Assembly (NCBI GenBank): GCA_963762545.1
Contig: CAVXLC010000002.1
Span: 1,178,001-1,242,000 of the forward strand
Source of the DNA: JABFSM01 sp963762545
Lineage (GTDB): Bacteria; Gemmatimonadota; Gemmatimonadetes; Gemmatimonadales; GWC2-71-9
Reading direction: 5' to 3'
Length of the DNA: 64,000 bases
Shown: positions 25,572 to 33,161 of the stretch, piece by piece
Numbering within the stretch: position 1 is the stretch's first letter
How the letters are laid out: every line of letters starts with the position of its first letter
Position numbers and translations under genes: made by a program
The notes under the pieces: generated by a model
The model's database searches: none
Told to the model about the DNA's origin: nothing
The model's input: only the letters and a program-made list of their open reading frames with translations

Positions 25572-26170
25572 GTGGGCCGCTGCCCGAACCGGTTTTCCGT
25601 GCCCGCCAGGAGCCGCCGAATGTTCTTCTGGTGCAATCCGATGATCAGCGCCGCGAGCAGGATGAACAGCCCGATCATCGGCCGCCGATCCGGATGCAGC
25701 AGGTACACCGCCGGCGGCAGCACCGCCGCCGCGATCACGCTGCCCAGCGACACGTAGCCGCTCACCTTCACCACCAGCGCCCAGGTCGTCAGGGCCGCCA
25801 GAAACGCCAGCGGCGCCAGACCGAGCACGACGCCGGCGCCGGTGGCGACGCCCTTGCCGCCACGAAATCGGAGGAACACCGGGAAGACATGGCCGATCAC
25901 CGCGGCTGCCCCGAGCGCCAGGGCTCCCACGGCTCCGCCGCCTGCCTGCGGAGCGTAGACCAGCACGGGAACGGCGCCCTTCAGCACGTCGAACAGGCCC
26001 ACCGGTACCGCGTAGCGCCAACCCAGCACGCGGAAGAGATTGGTGGCGCCGAGATTGCCGCTCCCCAGGAGTCGCAGGTCCTGCCCCGTGACGATCCGTA
26101 CGACCAGGTAGCTGGTGGGAATGGCCCCGCCCAGATAGGACAGCAGGAGCCAGGGGAGGAATCGGCTCAC
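25568..26170 (-). CDS. plsY: Acyl-phosphate:glycerol-3-phosphate acyltransferase
   Basis: PlsY transfers an acyl chain from acyl phosphate to glycerol 3-phosphate, the first step of phosphatidic acid synthesis at the inner membrane. The 200-residue protein has several transmembrane helices and the three conserved cytoplasmic motifs: LGSGNLGATNLFRVLG, FLRFRGGKGVATGAG and the C-terminal GLHQKNIRRLLAGTENR. The start is GTG 26170, a GTGA overlap with der. Confidence 0.95.
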   Translation of the reverse strand: MSRFLPWLLLSYLGGAIPTSYLVVRIVTGQDLRLLGSGNLGATNLFRVLGWRYAVPVGLFDVLKGAVPVLVYAPQAGGGAVGALALGAAAVIGHVFPVFLRFRGGKGVATGAGVVLGLAPLAFLAALTTWALVVKVSGYVSLGSVIAAAVLPPAVYLLHPDRRPMIGLFILLAALIIGLHQKNIRRLLAGTENRFGQRPT

Positions 26171-27489
26171 CGGCGGCCGCTCTTCAGCGAGAACTTGAGC
26201 CGGACCGGCGCGCCGGTGAATCCCCAGGCGCTGCGAAAGCCGTGCATGAGGTAGCGCTGGTACGCCTCCGGCACGTCGTCGGGGCGGTTCGACACGATGG
26301 CGAATGCCGGTGGCGCCGTCCCGATCTGGGAGGCGTACACCAGCTTCACCTCCTCGCCCTGCTTCTGGGGCGGCTGCTGCCGCTGAATCAGCGCCTCCAG
26401 CACCTGGTTCACTTCCGCGGTATTGATCCGGTGCTCCCGGGCCTCGGCCACTTCGAGCGCCACGTCGAGCACCTTGCGGGTCCGCTGGCCGCTGAGCGCG
26501 GAGATGTACACGAAGGGCACGTACTGCAGGAAGGGCGCCTTCGCGATCAGCTGCTCCTCGCCGCGCTTGGCGGTATTGGCGTCCTTCTCCTCGATCAGAT
26601 CCCATTTGTTGACGGCGATGACCAGTCCGGCGCCCTGTTCCCAGGCTTCGGTGGCGATGCGGAGATCCTGATTGTGGAGTCCGAGCGCCGCATCCACGAC
26701 CAGAATGCAGACCGCGGCCTGCTCCATGGCCCGCTTGGTGCGGAGTGTGGAGTAGAACTCGACGTCGTCGTCCACCTTGGCGGTGCGGCGGAGGCCGGCG
26801 GTATCGATGAAGCGGATGACCTTGCCCTGATAACGCAGGATCGAGTCCACCGCATCACGGGTGGTGCCGGCCACCGCGTCCACCACGTAGCGCTCCTCCC
26901 CGAGCAGCCGGTTGGCCAGGGAGGACTTGCCGGCGTTGGGGCGGCCCACGATGGCGATGTCCACCGTCGGCTCCTGCTCGGCCTCGGTGGCCGCCGGGAG
27001 CCGGGCCACGATGGCATCGAGCAGATCTCCGCTGCGGGTCCCCACGGTGGCGGAAACGGCCTGAGGCTCGCCGAAGCCCAGCGAATGGAACTCGTGGGCG
27101 TAGACCTGATCGCCTCCCTGGTCCAGCTTGTTCACGGCCAAGACGACGGGACGCCCGGCGCGGCGCAGCTTCTCCGCCACCGCCTGATCCACCGGGTTGA
27201 GCCCTTCCTTGCCGTCCACCACGAAGAGGATGAGATCCGCCTCGGCCAGCGCCAGCTCGACCTGCTGGCGAATGGCCCGGTCCATCGTCACGTTCGAATC
27301 GGGCACCAGGCCCCCGGTATCCACCAGCCAGAAGGCGCGGCCGGCCCACTCGGCCTCGCCGAAGTGCCGGTCCCGGGTGGTGCCCGCATGTTCCGAGACG
27401 ATGGCGGCGCGGCCGCCCAGGATCCGGTTGAAGAGGGTCGACTTTCCGACGTTGGGACGGCCCACGATCGCGACAGTCGGCTTGCTCAC
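26167..27489 (-). CDS. der: Ribosome biogenesis GTPase Der (EngA)
   Basis: Der is a 50S subunit assembly GTPase with two tandem GTP-binding domains. The 440-residue protein has G domain 1 with AIVGRPNVGKSTLFNRIL, DTGG and NKLD, and G domain 2 with GRPNAGKSSLANRLLG, FIDTAGLRR and NKWD. A KH-like C-terminal domain ends in the basic segment FTGAPVRLKFSLKSGRR. It starts at GTG 27489, overlapping the DUF512 gene stop. No truncation is apparent. Confidence 0.96.
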   Translation of the reverse strand: MSKPTVAIVGRPNVGKSTLFNRILGGRAAIVSEHAGTTRDRHFGEAEWAGRAFWLVDTGGLVPDSNVTMDRAIRQQVELALAEADLILFVVDGKEGLNPVDQAVAEKLRRAGRPVVLAVNKLDQGGDQVYAHEFHSLGFGEPQAVSATVGTRSGDLLDAIVARLPAATEAEQEPTVDIAIVGRPNAGKSSLANRLLGEERYVVDAVAGTTRDAVDSILRYQGKVIRFIDTAGLRRTAKVDDDVEFYSTLRTKRAMEQAAVCILVVDAALGLHNQDLRIATEAWEQGAGLVIAVNKWDLIEEKDANTAKRGEEQLIAKAPFLQYVPFVYISALSGQRTRKVLDVALEVAEAREHRINTAEVNQVLEALIQRQQPPQKQGEEVKLVYASQIGTAPPAFAIVSNRPDDVPEAYQRYLMHGFRSAWGFTGAPVRLKFSLKSGRR

Positions 27490-28763
27490 GCGGCGGCTCC
27501 GGCTTCCAGCGCGTCGCTGAAGTCCTTGCTGAACCGGAGCGGCACGGGCACCGCGGCAGCGAGCTCGTCGGCGCTCATGTTGTCGATGAACAGGAAATCG
27601 TCGTTCAGGGACTCGCCCGGAAGGAGGATCAGGTCGAGGTCGTTGCGGGCCGCGAGGGCCTCGGCGATCGATTGGCCGGGCAGCAGGCCGGCCGTCGTCA
27701 CCCGGGGCCCGAACAGCCCGTTGGACACGACGATCAGCTCGAGCCGGGCACCGGACGCCTCCTCCAGCGGCGCCATCACCTGGGGCATCAACCGTCCCAT
27801 GGACGTTCCGGTGACGACGCCGATGCGCCGGCCGGCCCAGTCGCCGAAGCGGCCCGCCTCTTCCCTGATGCGGCGCTGGAGGAACCGGACCGAGCCTACA
27901 CCGTTCTCGACCTGCTCGAAATCTCCGTAGGACGCTTCGGGCGGCAGCGGCAGGTCGGCGCGGAGGTAGAGCTCGTCGGCGCCATAGACCCAGGGCGCCC
28001 CGCGCTCCCCCAGCGCCCGCTCCTGCCAGACGTTGAGCTGGGCGACGGCGGTCCGGCACTCGTCGGTGGTGGGTTCCCGCACCCGGCTGTGCTTGCTGAA
28101 CTCGGTCAGGCCGACCGGCACGATCGAGACCCCGAGGATGGGGGCCCCGAAGGCATAGAGATCGGAGAGCGTCCGGTCCAGCACGGCGCCGTCGTTTACT
28201 CCGGGGGACATCACGATCTGAGTCTGGAACCGGATGCCGTGATCGGCGAAGCGCCGCAGCTGTTTCAGGATGTCGGGCGCGGTCGGATTGCGCAGCAGCC
28301 AGCGCCGGATCACCGGGTCGGTGGCATGCACCGAGACATACAGCGGGGAGAGCCGGTACTCGATGATCCGGGCCTCATCGGCGGGCTTGAGGTTGGTGAG
28401 GGTGGCGAAGTTGCCGTACTGGAACGACAGCCGGTAGTCGTCATCCCGGATGTAGAGCACGTCCCGGAGCCCCTCCGGCAGGCCGTCCACGAAGCAGAAA
28501 TCGCAGCGGTTGGCGCAGCGCCGGATTCGAGCCGGCTCGACCGCGGCACCCAGAGGCTCGGTGAGGGGGCGCTCGATGTCGAACTCGATTTCCTCGCCGT
28601 CCGGCTGACGGACGTGGAGGCTGAACTCCTCGTCGGCGGTGAGGAACTGCCAATCGAGGAAATCGTCGAGCTCGCGCCCGTTCACCGAGAGGAGCTCGGT
28701 GCCGGGCCTGAGACCGAGCTCATCGGCGATGGAACCGGGCTGGACCTGGGTGACCTTGATCAT
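27486..28763 (-). CDS. DUF512 radical-SAM-like PDZ protein
   Basis: This 425-residue protein combines an N-terminal PDZ-like domain (QPGSIADELGLRPGTELLSV), a Cys-rich radical-SAM-type cluster motif (RCANRCDFCFVDGLPEGLRD, C-x3-C-x2-C) and a C-terminal DUF512 region ending in LDLILLPGESLNDDFLFIDN. Homologues occur widely in clostridia, where the gene also stands near der, plsY and gpsA. Its reaction is not known to me. ATG 28763 is preferred, because the longer form to 28799 would use TTG and neither has a convincing Shine-Dalgarno sequence. It overlaps der by GTGA. Confidence 0.82.
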   Translation of the reverse strand: MIKVTQVQPGSIADELGLRPGTELLSVNGRELDDFLDWQFLTADEEFSLHVRQPDGEEIEFDIERPLTEPLGAAVEPARIRRCANRCDFCFVDGLPEGLRDVLYIRDDDYRLSFQYGNFATLTNLKPADEARIIEYRLSPLYVSVHATDPVIRRWLLRNPTAPDILKQLRRFADHGIRFQTQIVMSPGVNDGAVLDRTLSDLYAFGAPILGVSIVPVGLTEFSKHSRVREPTTDECRTAVAQLNVWQERALGERGAPWVYGADELYLRADLPLPPEASYGDFEQVENGVGSVRFLQRRIREEAGRFGDWAGRRIGVVTGTSMGRLMPQVMAPLEEASGARLELIVVSNGLFGPRVTTAGLLPGQSIAEALAARNDLDLILLPGESLNDDFLFIDNMSADELAAAVPVPLRFSKDFSDALEAGAAA

Positions 28764-28988
28764 CGGGGGAAAGATGTCTCTAATAGCCTCAAATATCAAG
28801 AGTTAGGCGTTCACAAATCATCTCATTTGGCAGCCAGATTTGGCAAGAACGGCCGGACAGCACCCCGAATGTGGTTGCAGGGGCACCTGTAGAGTGTGTT
28901 GGGAGGCCGGAAACAGGCGGTGTCGCGGAGCGGGAGGGTCGAGTGCGCCGGCGAGAAGAGGCCTGGCGACCCAGGGTCCCAGGCGCCT
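28764..28988. other. Intergenic region upstream of the DUF512 gene
   Basis: This gap holds no supported ORF. Its DUF512-proximal part (about 28777-28831) is AT-rich compared with the flanks and is the most likely place for the promoter of the DUF512-der-plsY-gpsA-merR-surE-pcm series. No clear -35/-10 pair could be chosen. The remainder to the terminator is GC-rich and featureless to my eye. Confidence 0.4.
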
Positions 28989-29019
28989 CTCACAAGAAGG
29001 CCACCCGATTCGGGTGGCC
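28989..29019 (-). terminator. Terminator downstream of tRNA-Gly
   Basis: On the - strand GGCCACCCG, a 3-nt loop AAT and CGGGTGGCC form a perfect 9-bp stem (29019-28999) followed by TTCTTGT. It sits 29 bp after the tRNA-Gly 3' end, so it probably ends tRNA transcription and separates it from the DUF512 gene series. Confidence 0.7.
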
Positions 29020-29048
29020 ATTGGGCATTGCAGGGCCCCTGACTCGAG

Positions 29049-29120
<72 letters not shown>

Positions 29121-29123
29121 AGA

Positions 29124-29145
29124 CCGGGGAGGAGTATGTCCCCGG
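29124..29145. repeat. Small inverted repeat between TPR gene and tRNA-Gly
   Basis: CCGGGGA at 29124-29130 and TCCCCGG at 29139-29145 form a 7-bp stem with an 8-nt loop. It lies 31 bp after the TPR gene stop and 4 bp upstream of the mature tRNA-Gly 5' end (- strand order). No T-tract follows, so it may be a weak terminator or an RNA-processing hairpin. Confidence 0.4.
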
Positions 29146-29175
29146 GGCCCGACTCCCGTCAACCGAGCGGCCAGC

Positions 29176-30687
29176 CTACCTGGCGTGGTATCGCCATCCA
29201 CTGATCCCGGAGCCCTTGGCGTCGACCTGGAAGCTGTGCTTGGCGCCATCCGCGAGCACCGGGATGGTCACTTCCTTGGTATCGATGACCTTTCCGGTAA
29301 CGTCCACGAATTCGACGACCAGGGTAACCGGGGCCGTCTTGAGCGGCTTGCCGGCGGCGTCCTGCGCAACCCGGCCGGTGGCGTCGGCGCTGAGCCGCGC
29401 GGTCGACTGCCCCATCTGGAAAGTGCTCACATCCACCGTGAACGGCAGCGCCACCAGCTTTTCGGCGGTCTTGAGCACCGCTTCGTCCTGCTTCTGGGCC
29501 CGCTGGCCCTGGGCCAGGAGGCGGAGCGCGTCCTGATTCATGGGCTCCATGTCGAGGAGCTTCTGCGCCTCCGCGATCAGGCTGAGGTCCTGCGTCGTGG
29601 CGATGGCGTCGTAGGCCGCGGCGCTGTCGGCCTGCTTGGCCTTGCGGAACCCGTCGGCCTTCTCATGCGCCGCGCGGGCCATGGCAAAATAGGTATTGGC
29701 CAGGTTGTAATGCGCGTCGCGGCCGTAGGGATTCCGGGTCACCGCCTTGGCGAAGACGACCTCCGCGTCGGGAAAGCGCTGGGAATTGAAGGCCGCCACG
29801 CCGACCGCCATCATGTCCTGAAGGTCGAGAGAATCGAGGTTGGTTTTGGCGAACTGCGCAACCATGGCGTGTTCCATCGCGTCGGCACTATCGGCCATGC
29901 CGGAGTTCCGGAATGCGACGGCCAGGGACCGCTGTGCGTCGGTGTCATTCGGCTTCCAGGCGAGGTACTTCCGGAACATCGCGATCGCTTCCGGATTCCG
30001 GTTGAGTCGCTGGTACATCACCGCGAGGTTGAGCGCCGCCCCGTTCCGGTCCTCCACCAGGGAGGTGTCCTTCTCCGCAATTTCCAGCGCCTTCTTGAAA
30101 TACACCGCGGCGCTGTCCTCCCGCTGGGTGTTGGCGAAGACGACGCCCATGTTGGAATAGACGTGGGGCAGCTGGCGGAACAGGAGGTTGGCGTCGCGGA
30201 ACAGCGCGAGCGCGGAGTCGATGTTTCCCTTCCGCTGGAAATCGATGGCAGTATTCGCGAGGTTCGCCCAGCTGTTCTGGCGGTACTGGGTGATGTCGAT
30301 TTCGCAGGTGGGCACCAGCTCCTGGGCCTTGGTGAACCCGGAATCGGCCTCGGCCGCGTCGCCGCGAAGCAGGGCCACCCGCGCCAGATAGTACCAGGAG
30401 GCCGCATTGGTACCCTGGGCTTCCTGCGTAATGGCCGTCACCAGGTTCTGGCGAGCCTCCTCGAGCAGCGCCTTCTTCTCGTCGGGAGTCTTGGCGTCGT
30501 ACGACTTCCGCAGCGTCTCCTCGCCCTTCTTCACCTTGGCATTGATGGCCTTGAGGGGACAGAGGGGCGGCGTGTACTTGGCCGGCTGCGCTGCGGCGAG
30601 GCGCTGGTTGATCGCGCCCTGTTGCGCCGCGAGCGGAGCTCCCGCCAGTGCGGTCGCGACAACCAGGATCGTGATACGCGTCGTCAT
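29176..30687 (-). CDS. Secreted TPR-repeat protein
   Basis: This 503-residue protein has a signal peptide (ITILVVATALAGAPLAAQ) and is otherwise largely helical TPR repeats at about residues 95-380 (for example SWYYLARVALLRGDAAEADS, PHVYSNMGVVFANTQREDSA, NLAVMYQRLNRNPEAIAMFR). The last 100 residues appear beta-rich, with alternating Thr/Val strands (APVTLVVEFVDVTGKVIDTK). The AAQ cleavage pattern is the same as in other exported proteins of this window. The role is unknown; TPR proteins commonly act as scaffolds. It starts at ATG 30687 in an ATGA overlap with larC. Confidence 0.78.
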   Translation of the reverse strand: MTTRITILVVATALAGAPLAAQQGAINQRLAAAQPAKYTPPLCPLKAINAKVKKGEETLRKSYDAKTPDEKKALLEEARQNLVTAITQEAQGTNAASWYYLARVALLRGDAAEADSGFTKAQELVPTCEIDITQYRQNSWANLANTAIDFQRKGNIDSALALFRDANLLFRQLPHVYSNMGVVFANTQREDSAAVYFKKALEIAEKDTSLVEDRNGAALNLAVMYQRLNRNPEAIAMFRKYLAWKPNDTDAQRSLAVAFRNSGMADSADAMEHAMVAQFAKTNLDSLDLQDMMAVGVAAFNSQRFPDAEVVFAKAVTRNPYGRDAHYNLANTYFAMARAAHEKADGFRKAKQADSAAAYDAIATTQDLSLIAEAQKLLDMEPMNQDALRLLAQGQRAQKQDEAVLKTAEKLVALPFTVDVSTFQMGQSTARLSADATGRVAQDAAGKPLKTAPVTLVVEFVDVTGKVIDTKEVTIPVLADGAKHSFQVDAKGSGISGWRYHAR

Positions 30688-31976
30688 TCCGACTCCTTGG
30701 GGACGGTGGTTCGGGCGGCCGGCGCGCCCACGGGAGCGTGAGCCTGCCGTCCGGCCAGTTCTTGAAACTCTCGGGCCAGCTCATGCGCGGGACGGCCGGT
30801 CCGCCGCGCCTCGGCCACGACATCATCGAATTCGGGCTTGGCCCGCGGGCCGCCGGGCGCATCTACGGTCTTCATCCGGACGGCCCCGCCACCCGGTGTG
30901 CGCAGGTCCCATTGCCGGCGCGACAAGGTAATGCGCTCCGCTATGGACCGCCGGATTCCCGCGGTGGTGCTGTGGCGGAACATGGCGTCGGCGACCGCGT
31001 CAGCGCGATCCGGGGAGCACATGACCTCCACCCTGAACCCGATCCGGCCCTTCTTCATCTGGGTGGGCCAGATCTGCACGTCGAGGGCGCCGGCGATCGT
31101 GGCCGCCTCGCGCAGCGGCTCCAGGTACTCGGGGCTCAGGTCGTCCACGTCGGTGGCGAGCAGCACAACCTGCCCGGCCTCGGCGGCGCCGCTCGCCAGG
31201 ATCAGCCGCAATGCGTTGGGCCAGGCGCCCGGATTCCGGGTTCCCGCCCCCCACGCGGTACGAACCGGCCGCCAGTGGCCCGGTGGCGCACCGCCGGAGA
31301 GGACCCGCAGCAACACCGCTCCCGTGGGGGTCGTGGCCTCTCCGGTGATGAAGCCGCCGGTGCTCACCGCGAGTCCTTCAGCGAGGATGGCGGTGGCCGG
31401 AGCGGGTACCGGGAGCAGACCATGCGCCGCCTCGATCCAGCCCGACCCCAGGGCAGCGGGCAGCGAATAGACCCGATCGATGCCCAGCTGCTCGAACCCT
31501 TCGATGCCGCCGACGATGTCCACCAGCGCATCGTAGGCGCCGACTTCGTGCAGCGACACGCGGTCCGGGGCGATCCCGTGTACTCTGCCCTCGGCCTCCG
31601 CGACCAGCTGGAAGGCTCGGACGGCGAGCTCCCGGGTGCGAGCGGACAGGGGTGCGTTTTCTATCAGCCCGATCAACGCCTTCACATGGCGGTGAGGGCC
31701 GTGGCTCTGGTGATGCCGGTGTCCGTCCTGATGATCGTGGCCGGCATCGCCAGGCTGCTCTACCCGACCGTCCGGAAGCCTCACGGCGACTTTGCGGCAA
31801 CGGATGCTGCAGCGCATGACCGATTCCGTCTCGATCGTCACCTCGGGGATACCCAGGCGTGCGGGAAGTCCGGTGAGCCATTCGAGCGGGGCTCCGGCGT
31901 CCAGCAACGCGCCCAGCACCATGTCTCCGCTGATTCCGGCGGCCGGATCCAGAATAGCGAACTCGTGACCGGCCAT
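30684..31976 (-). CDS. larC: Nickel insertion protein LarC-like (DUF111)
   Basis: LarC is a CTP-dependent cyclometallase that inserts nickel into the pyridinium dithiocarboxylate cofactor of lactate racemase and related enzymes. The 430-residue protein starts with LDPAAGISGDMVLGALLDAG, contains a His-rich metal-binding stretch (DAGHDHQDGHRHHQSHGPHR) and continues with DRVSLHEVGAYDALVDIVG. The C-terminal half has DVDDLSPEYLEPL and KKGRIGFRVEV, the part that is LarC2 in Lactobacillus. Here both halves are in one frame, with no programmed frameshift needed. No larA, larB or larE is in the window, so the enzyme served is unknown. Confidence 0.85.
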   Translation of the reverse strand: MAGHEFAILDPAAGISGDMVLGALLDAGAPLEWLTGLPARLGIPEVTIETESVMRCSIRCRKVAVRLPDGRVEQPGDAGHDHQDGHRHHQSHGPHRHVKALIGLIENAPLSARTRELAVRAFQLVAEAEGRVHGIAPDRVSLHEVGAYDALVDIVGGIEGFEQLGIDRVYSLPAALGSGWIEAAHGLLPVPAPATAILAEGLAVSTGGFITGEATTPTGAVLLRVLSGGAPPGHWRPVRTAWGAGTRNPGAWPNALRLILASGAAEAGQVVLLATDVDDLSPEYLEPLREAATIAGALDVQIWPTQMKKGRIGFRVEVMCSPDRADAVADAMFRHSTTAGIRRSIAERITLSRRQWDLRTPGGGAVRMKTVDAPGGPRAKPEFDDVVAEARRTGRPAHELAREFQELAGRQAHAPVGAPAARTTVPKESE

Positions 31977-31997
31977 AGAGTTAAATATCGCTCCGAT

Positions 31998-33161
31998 TTA
32001 CCCCCGGGGCAATTCCGACGGGTGTCGATAGAGCCATCCGGCTCCGGTGTTGAAAAGGACGACTCGATCCTCGGGAACCAGCACACCCGCCGCCCGGAGG
32101 GCCCGGGCGGCGGCAATCGCGGCGCCTCCCTCCGGGGCGAAATCGACTCCCTCGAGGCGGCTGCCCGCAACGGCCTCGGACGCAAGGGCTGCGTCACTCA
32201 CCGCGATCGCGCCGCCGTGACTTTCCCGGAGCGCGCGCAGCATCAAGCGGTCACCCAGCGCGCCGGGGACCCGCAAGCCGCTTGCGATGGTCCGGGGGTC
32301 GGGCCAGGGCTCGCAGTGATCCGCCCCATCGAGGAAGGCCTTGACCACCGGGGCGCAGCCCTCGGCCTGCACCGTGTACATCCGGGGGAGCGGCCCGGAG
32401 GTCCAGCCCGCCGCCGCCAGCTCTTGAAACACCTTCCACATGCCGATGAGCCCGGTACCGCCGCCGGTCGGGTAGATGATGACGTCGGGCAGGCTCCAGC
32501 CGAGCTGCTCGGCCAGCTCCAGGCCCAGCGATTTCTTTCCCTCGATGCGATAGGGCTCGCGGAGGGTGGAGAGATCGAAGGCACCGCTCTCGGCGGCATA
32601 GGCGCGACTGGCCTTGCCGCAATCCCCGATGTGGCCGTCGAGCAGCCGCAGATCGCCCCCGTAGCTCAGGATCTGGCTCAGGATCGTGGCCGGCGTGGTC
32701 TTGGGCGCGTAGACGCGAACCGGAATGCCCGCCCTCGCCCCGTAGGCCGTCGCGGCCACGCCCGCGTTGCCGGCGGTGGGGAGGGTGAAGGCCTGCGCGC
32801 CCCCGGCGACCGCGCGGGTGATGGCCGCCGAGAGACCCCTGGCCTTGAAGCTGCCGGTCGGATTGGTTCCCTCATCCTTCACCAGGACGCCCGGCAACCC
32901 GATTCGCGCCCCGATTCGCGGCGTGGCGAGGAGGGGCGTATCGCCTTCGCCCAGGGTGACCGGCAGTTCATCGTCCCCGAGCGGCAGAAAATCCCGGAAG
33001 CGCCACATTCCGCGGCCGGCCGCGACTTTCTGGCGGTTGGCGGGGTCGGGGCGCCGTTTCGGGTAGCGCACCAGCAGCGGCTGGCCGCATTCGCACACGG
33101 TCGGAAGCCCGTCCGTCGAAGCGCCCTTGCCGCAGAGCGAGCATTCCAGCACCCAGTCCAT
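31998..33161 (-). CDS. thrC: Threonine synthase-like PLP enzyme
   Basis: This 387-residue fold-type II PLP enzyme resembles the threonine synthases that convert O-phosphohomoserine to threonine. An N-terminal zinc-ribbon-like section (LECSLCGKGAS ... VCECGQP) precedes the catalytic domain. The PLP Lys lies in NPTGSFKARGLSAAI, the phosphate-binding Gly-rich loop in IYPTGGGTGLIGMW, and LPTAGNAGVAATAYGARAG is typical. ATG 33161 overlaps the uvrC stop as TGATG; GTG 33164 is a near alternative. A GGAAGGAG Shine-Dalgarno element lies upstream. Other type II enzymes such as threonine deaminase are less likely because of the zinc-ribbon start. Confidence 0.85.
   Translation of the reverse strand: MDWVLECSLCGKGASTDGLPTVCECGQPLLVRYPKRRPDPANRQKVAAGRGMWRFRDFLPLGDDELPVTLGEGDTPLLATPRIGARIGLPGVLVKDEGTNPTGSFKARGLSAAITRAVAGGAQAFTLPTAGNAGVAATAYGARAGIPVRVYAPKTTPATILSQILSYGGDLRLLDGHIGDCGKASRAYAAESGAFDLSTLREPYRIEGKKSLGLELAEQLGWSLPDVIIYPTGGGTGLIGMWKVFQELAAAGWTSGPLPRMYTVQAEGCAPVVKAFLDGADHCEPWPDPRTIASGLRVPGALGDRLMLRALRESHGGAIAVSDAALASEAVAGSRLEGVDFAPEGGAAIAAARALRAAGVLVPEDRVVLFNTGAGWLYRHPSELPRG

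Noticed and set aside
30684..31976. LarC as a frameshifted pseudogene
   Set aside because: Both halves lie in one open frame with conserved motifs. Lactobacillus-type frameshifting is not needed here.
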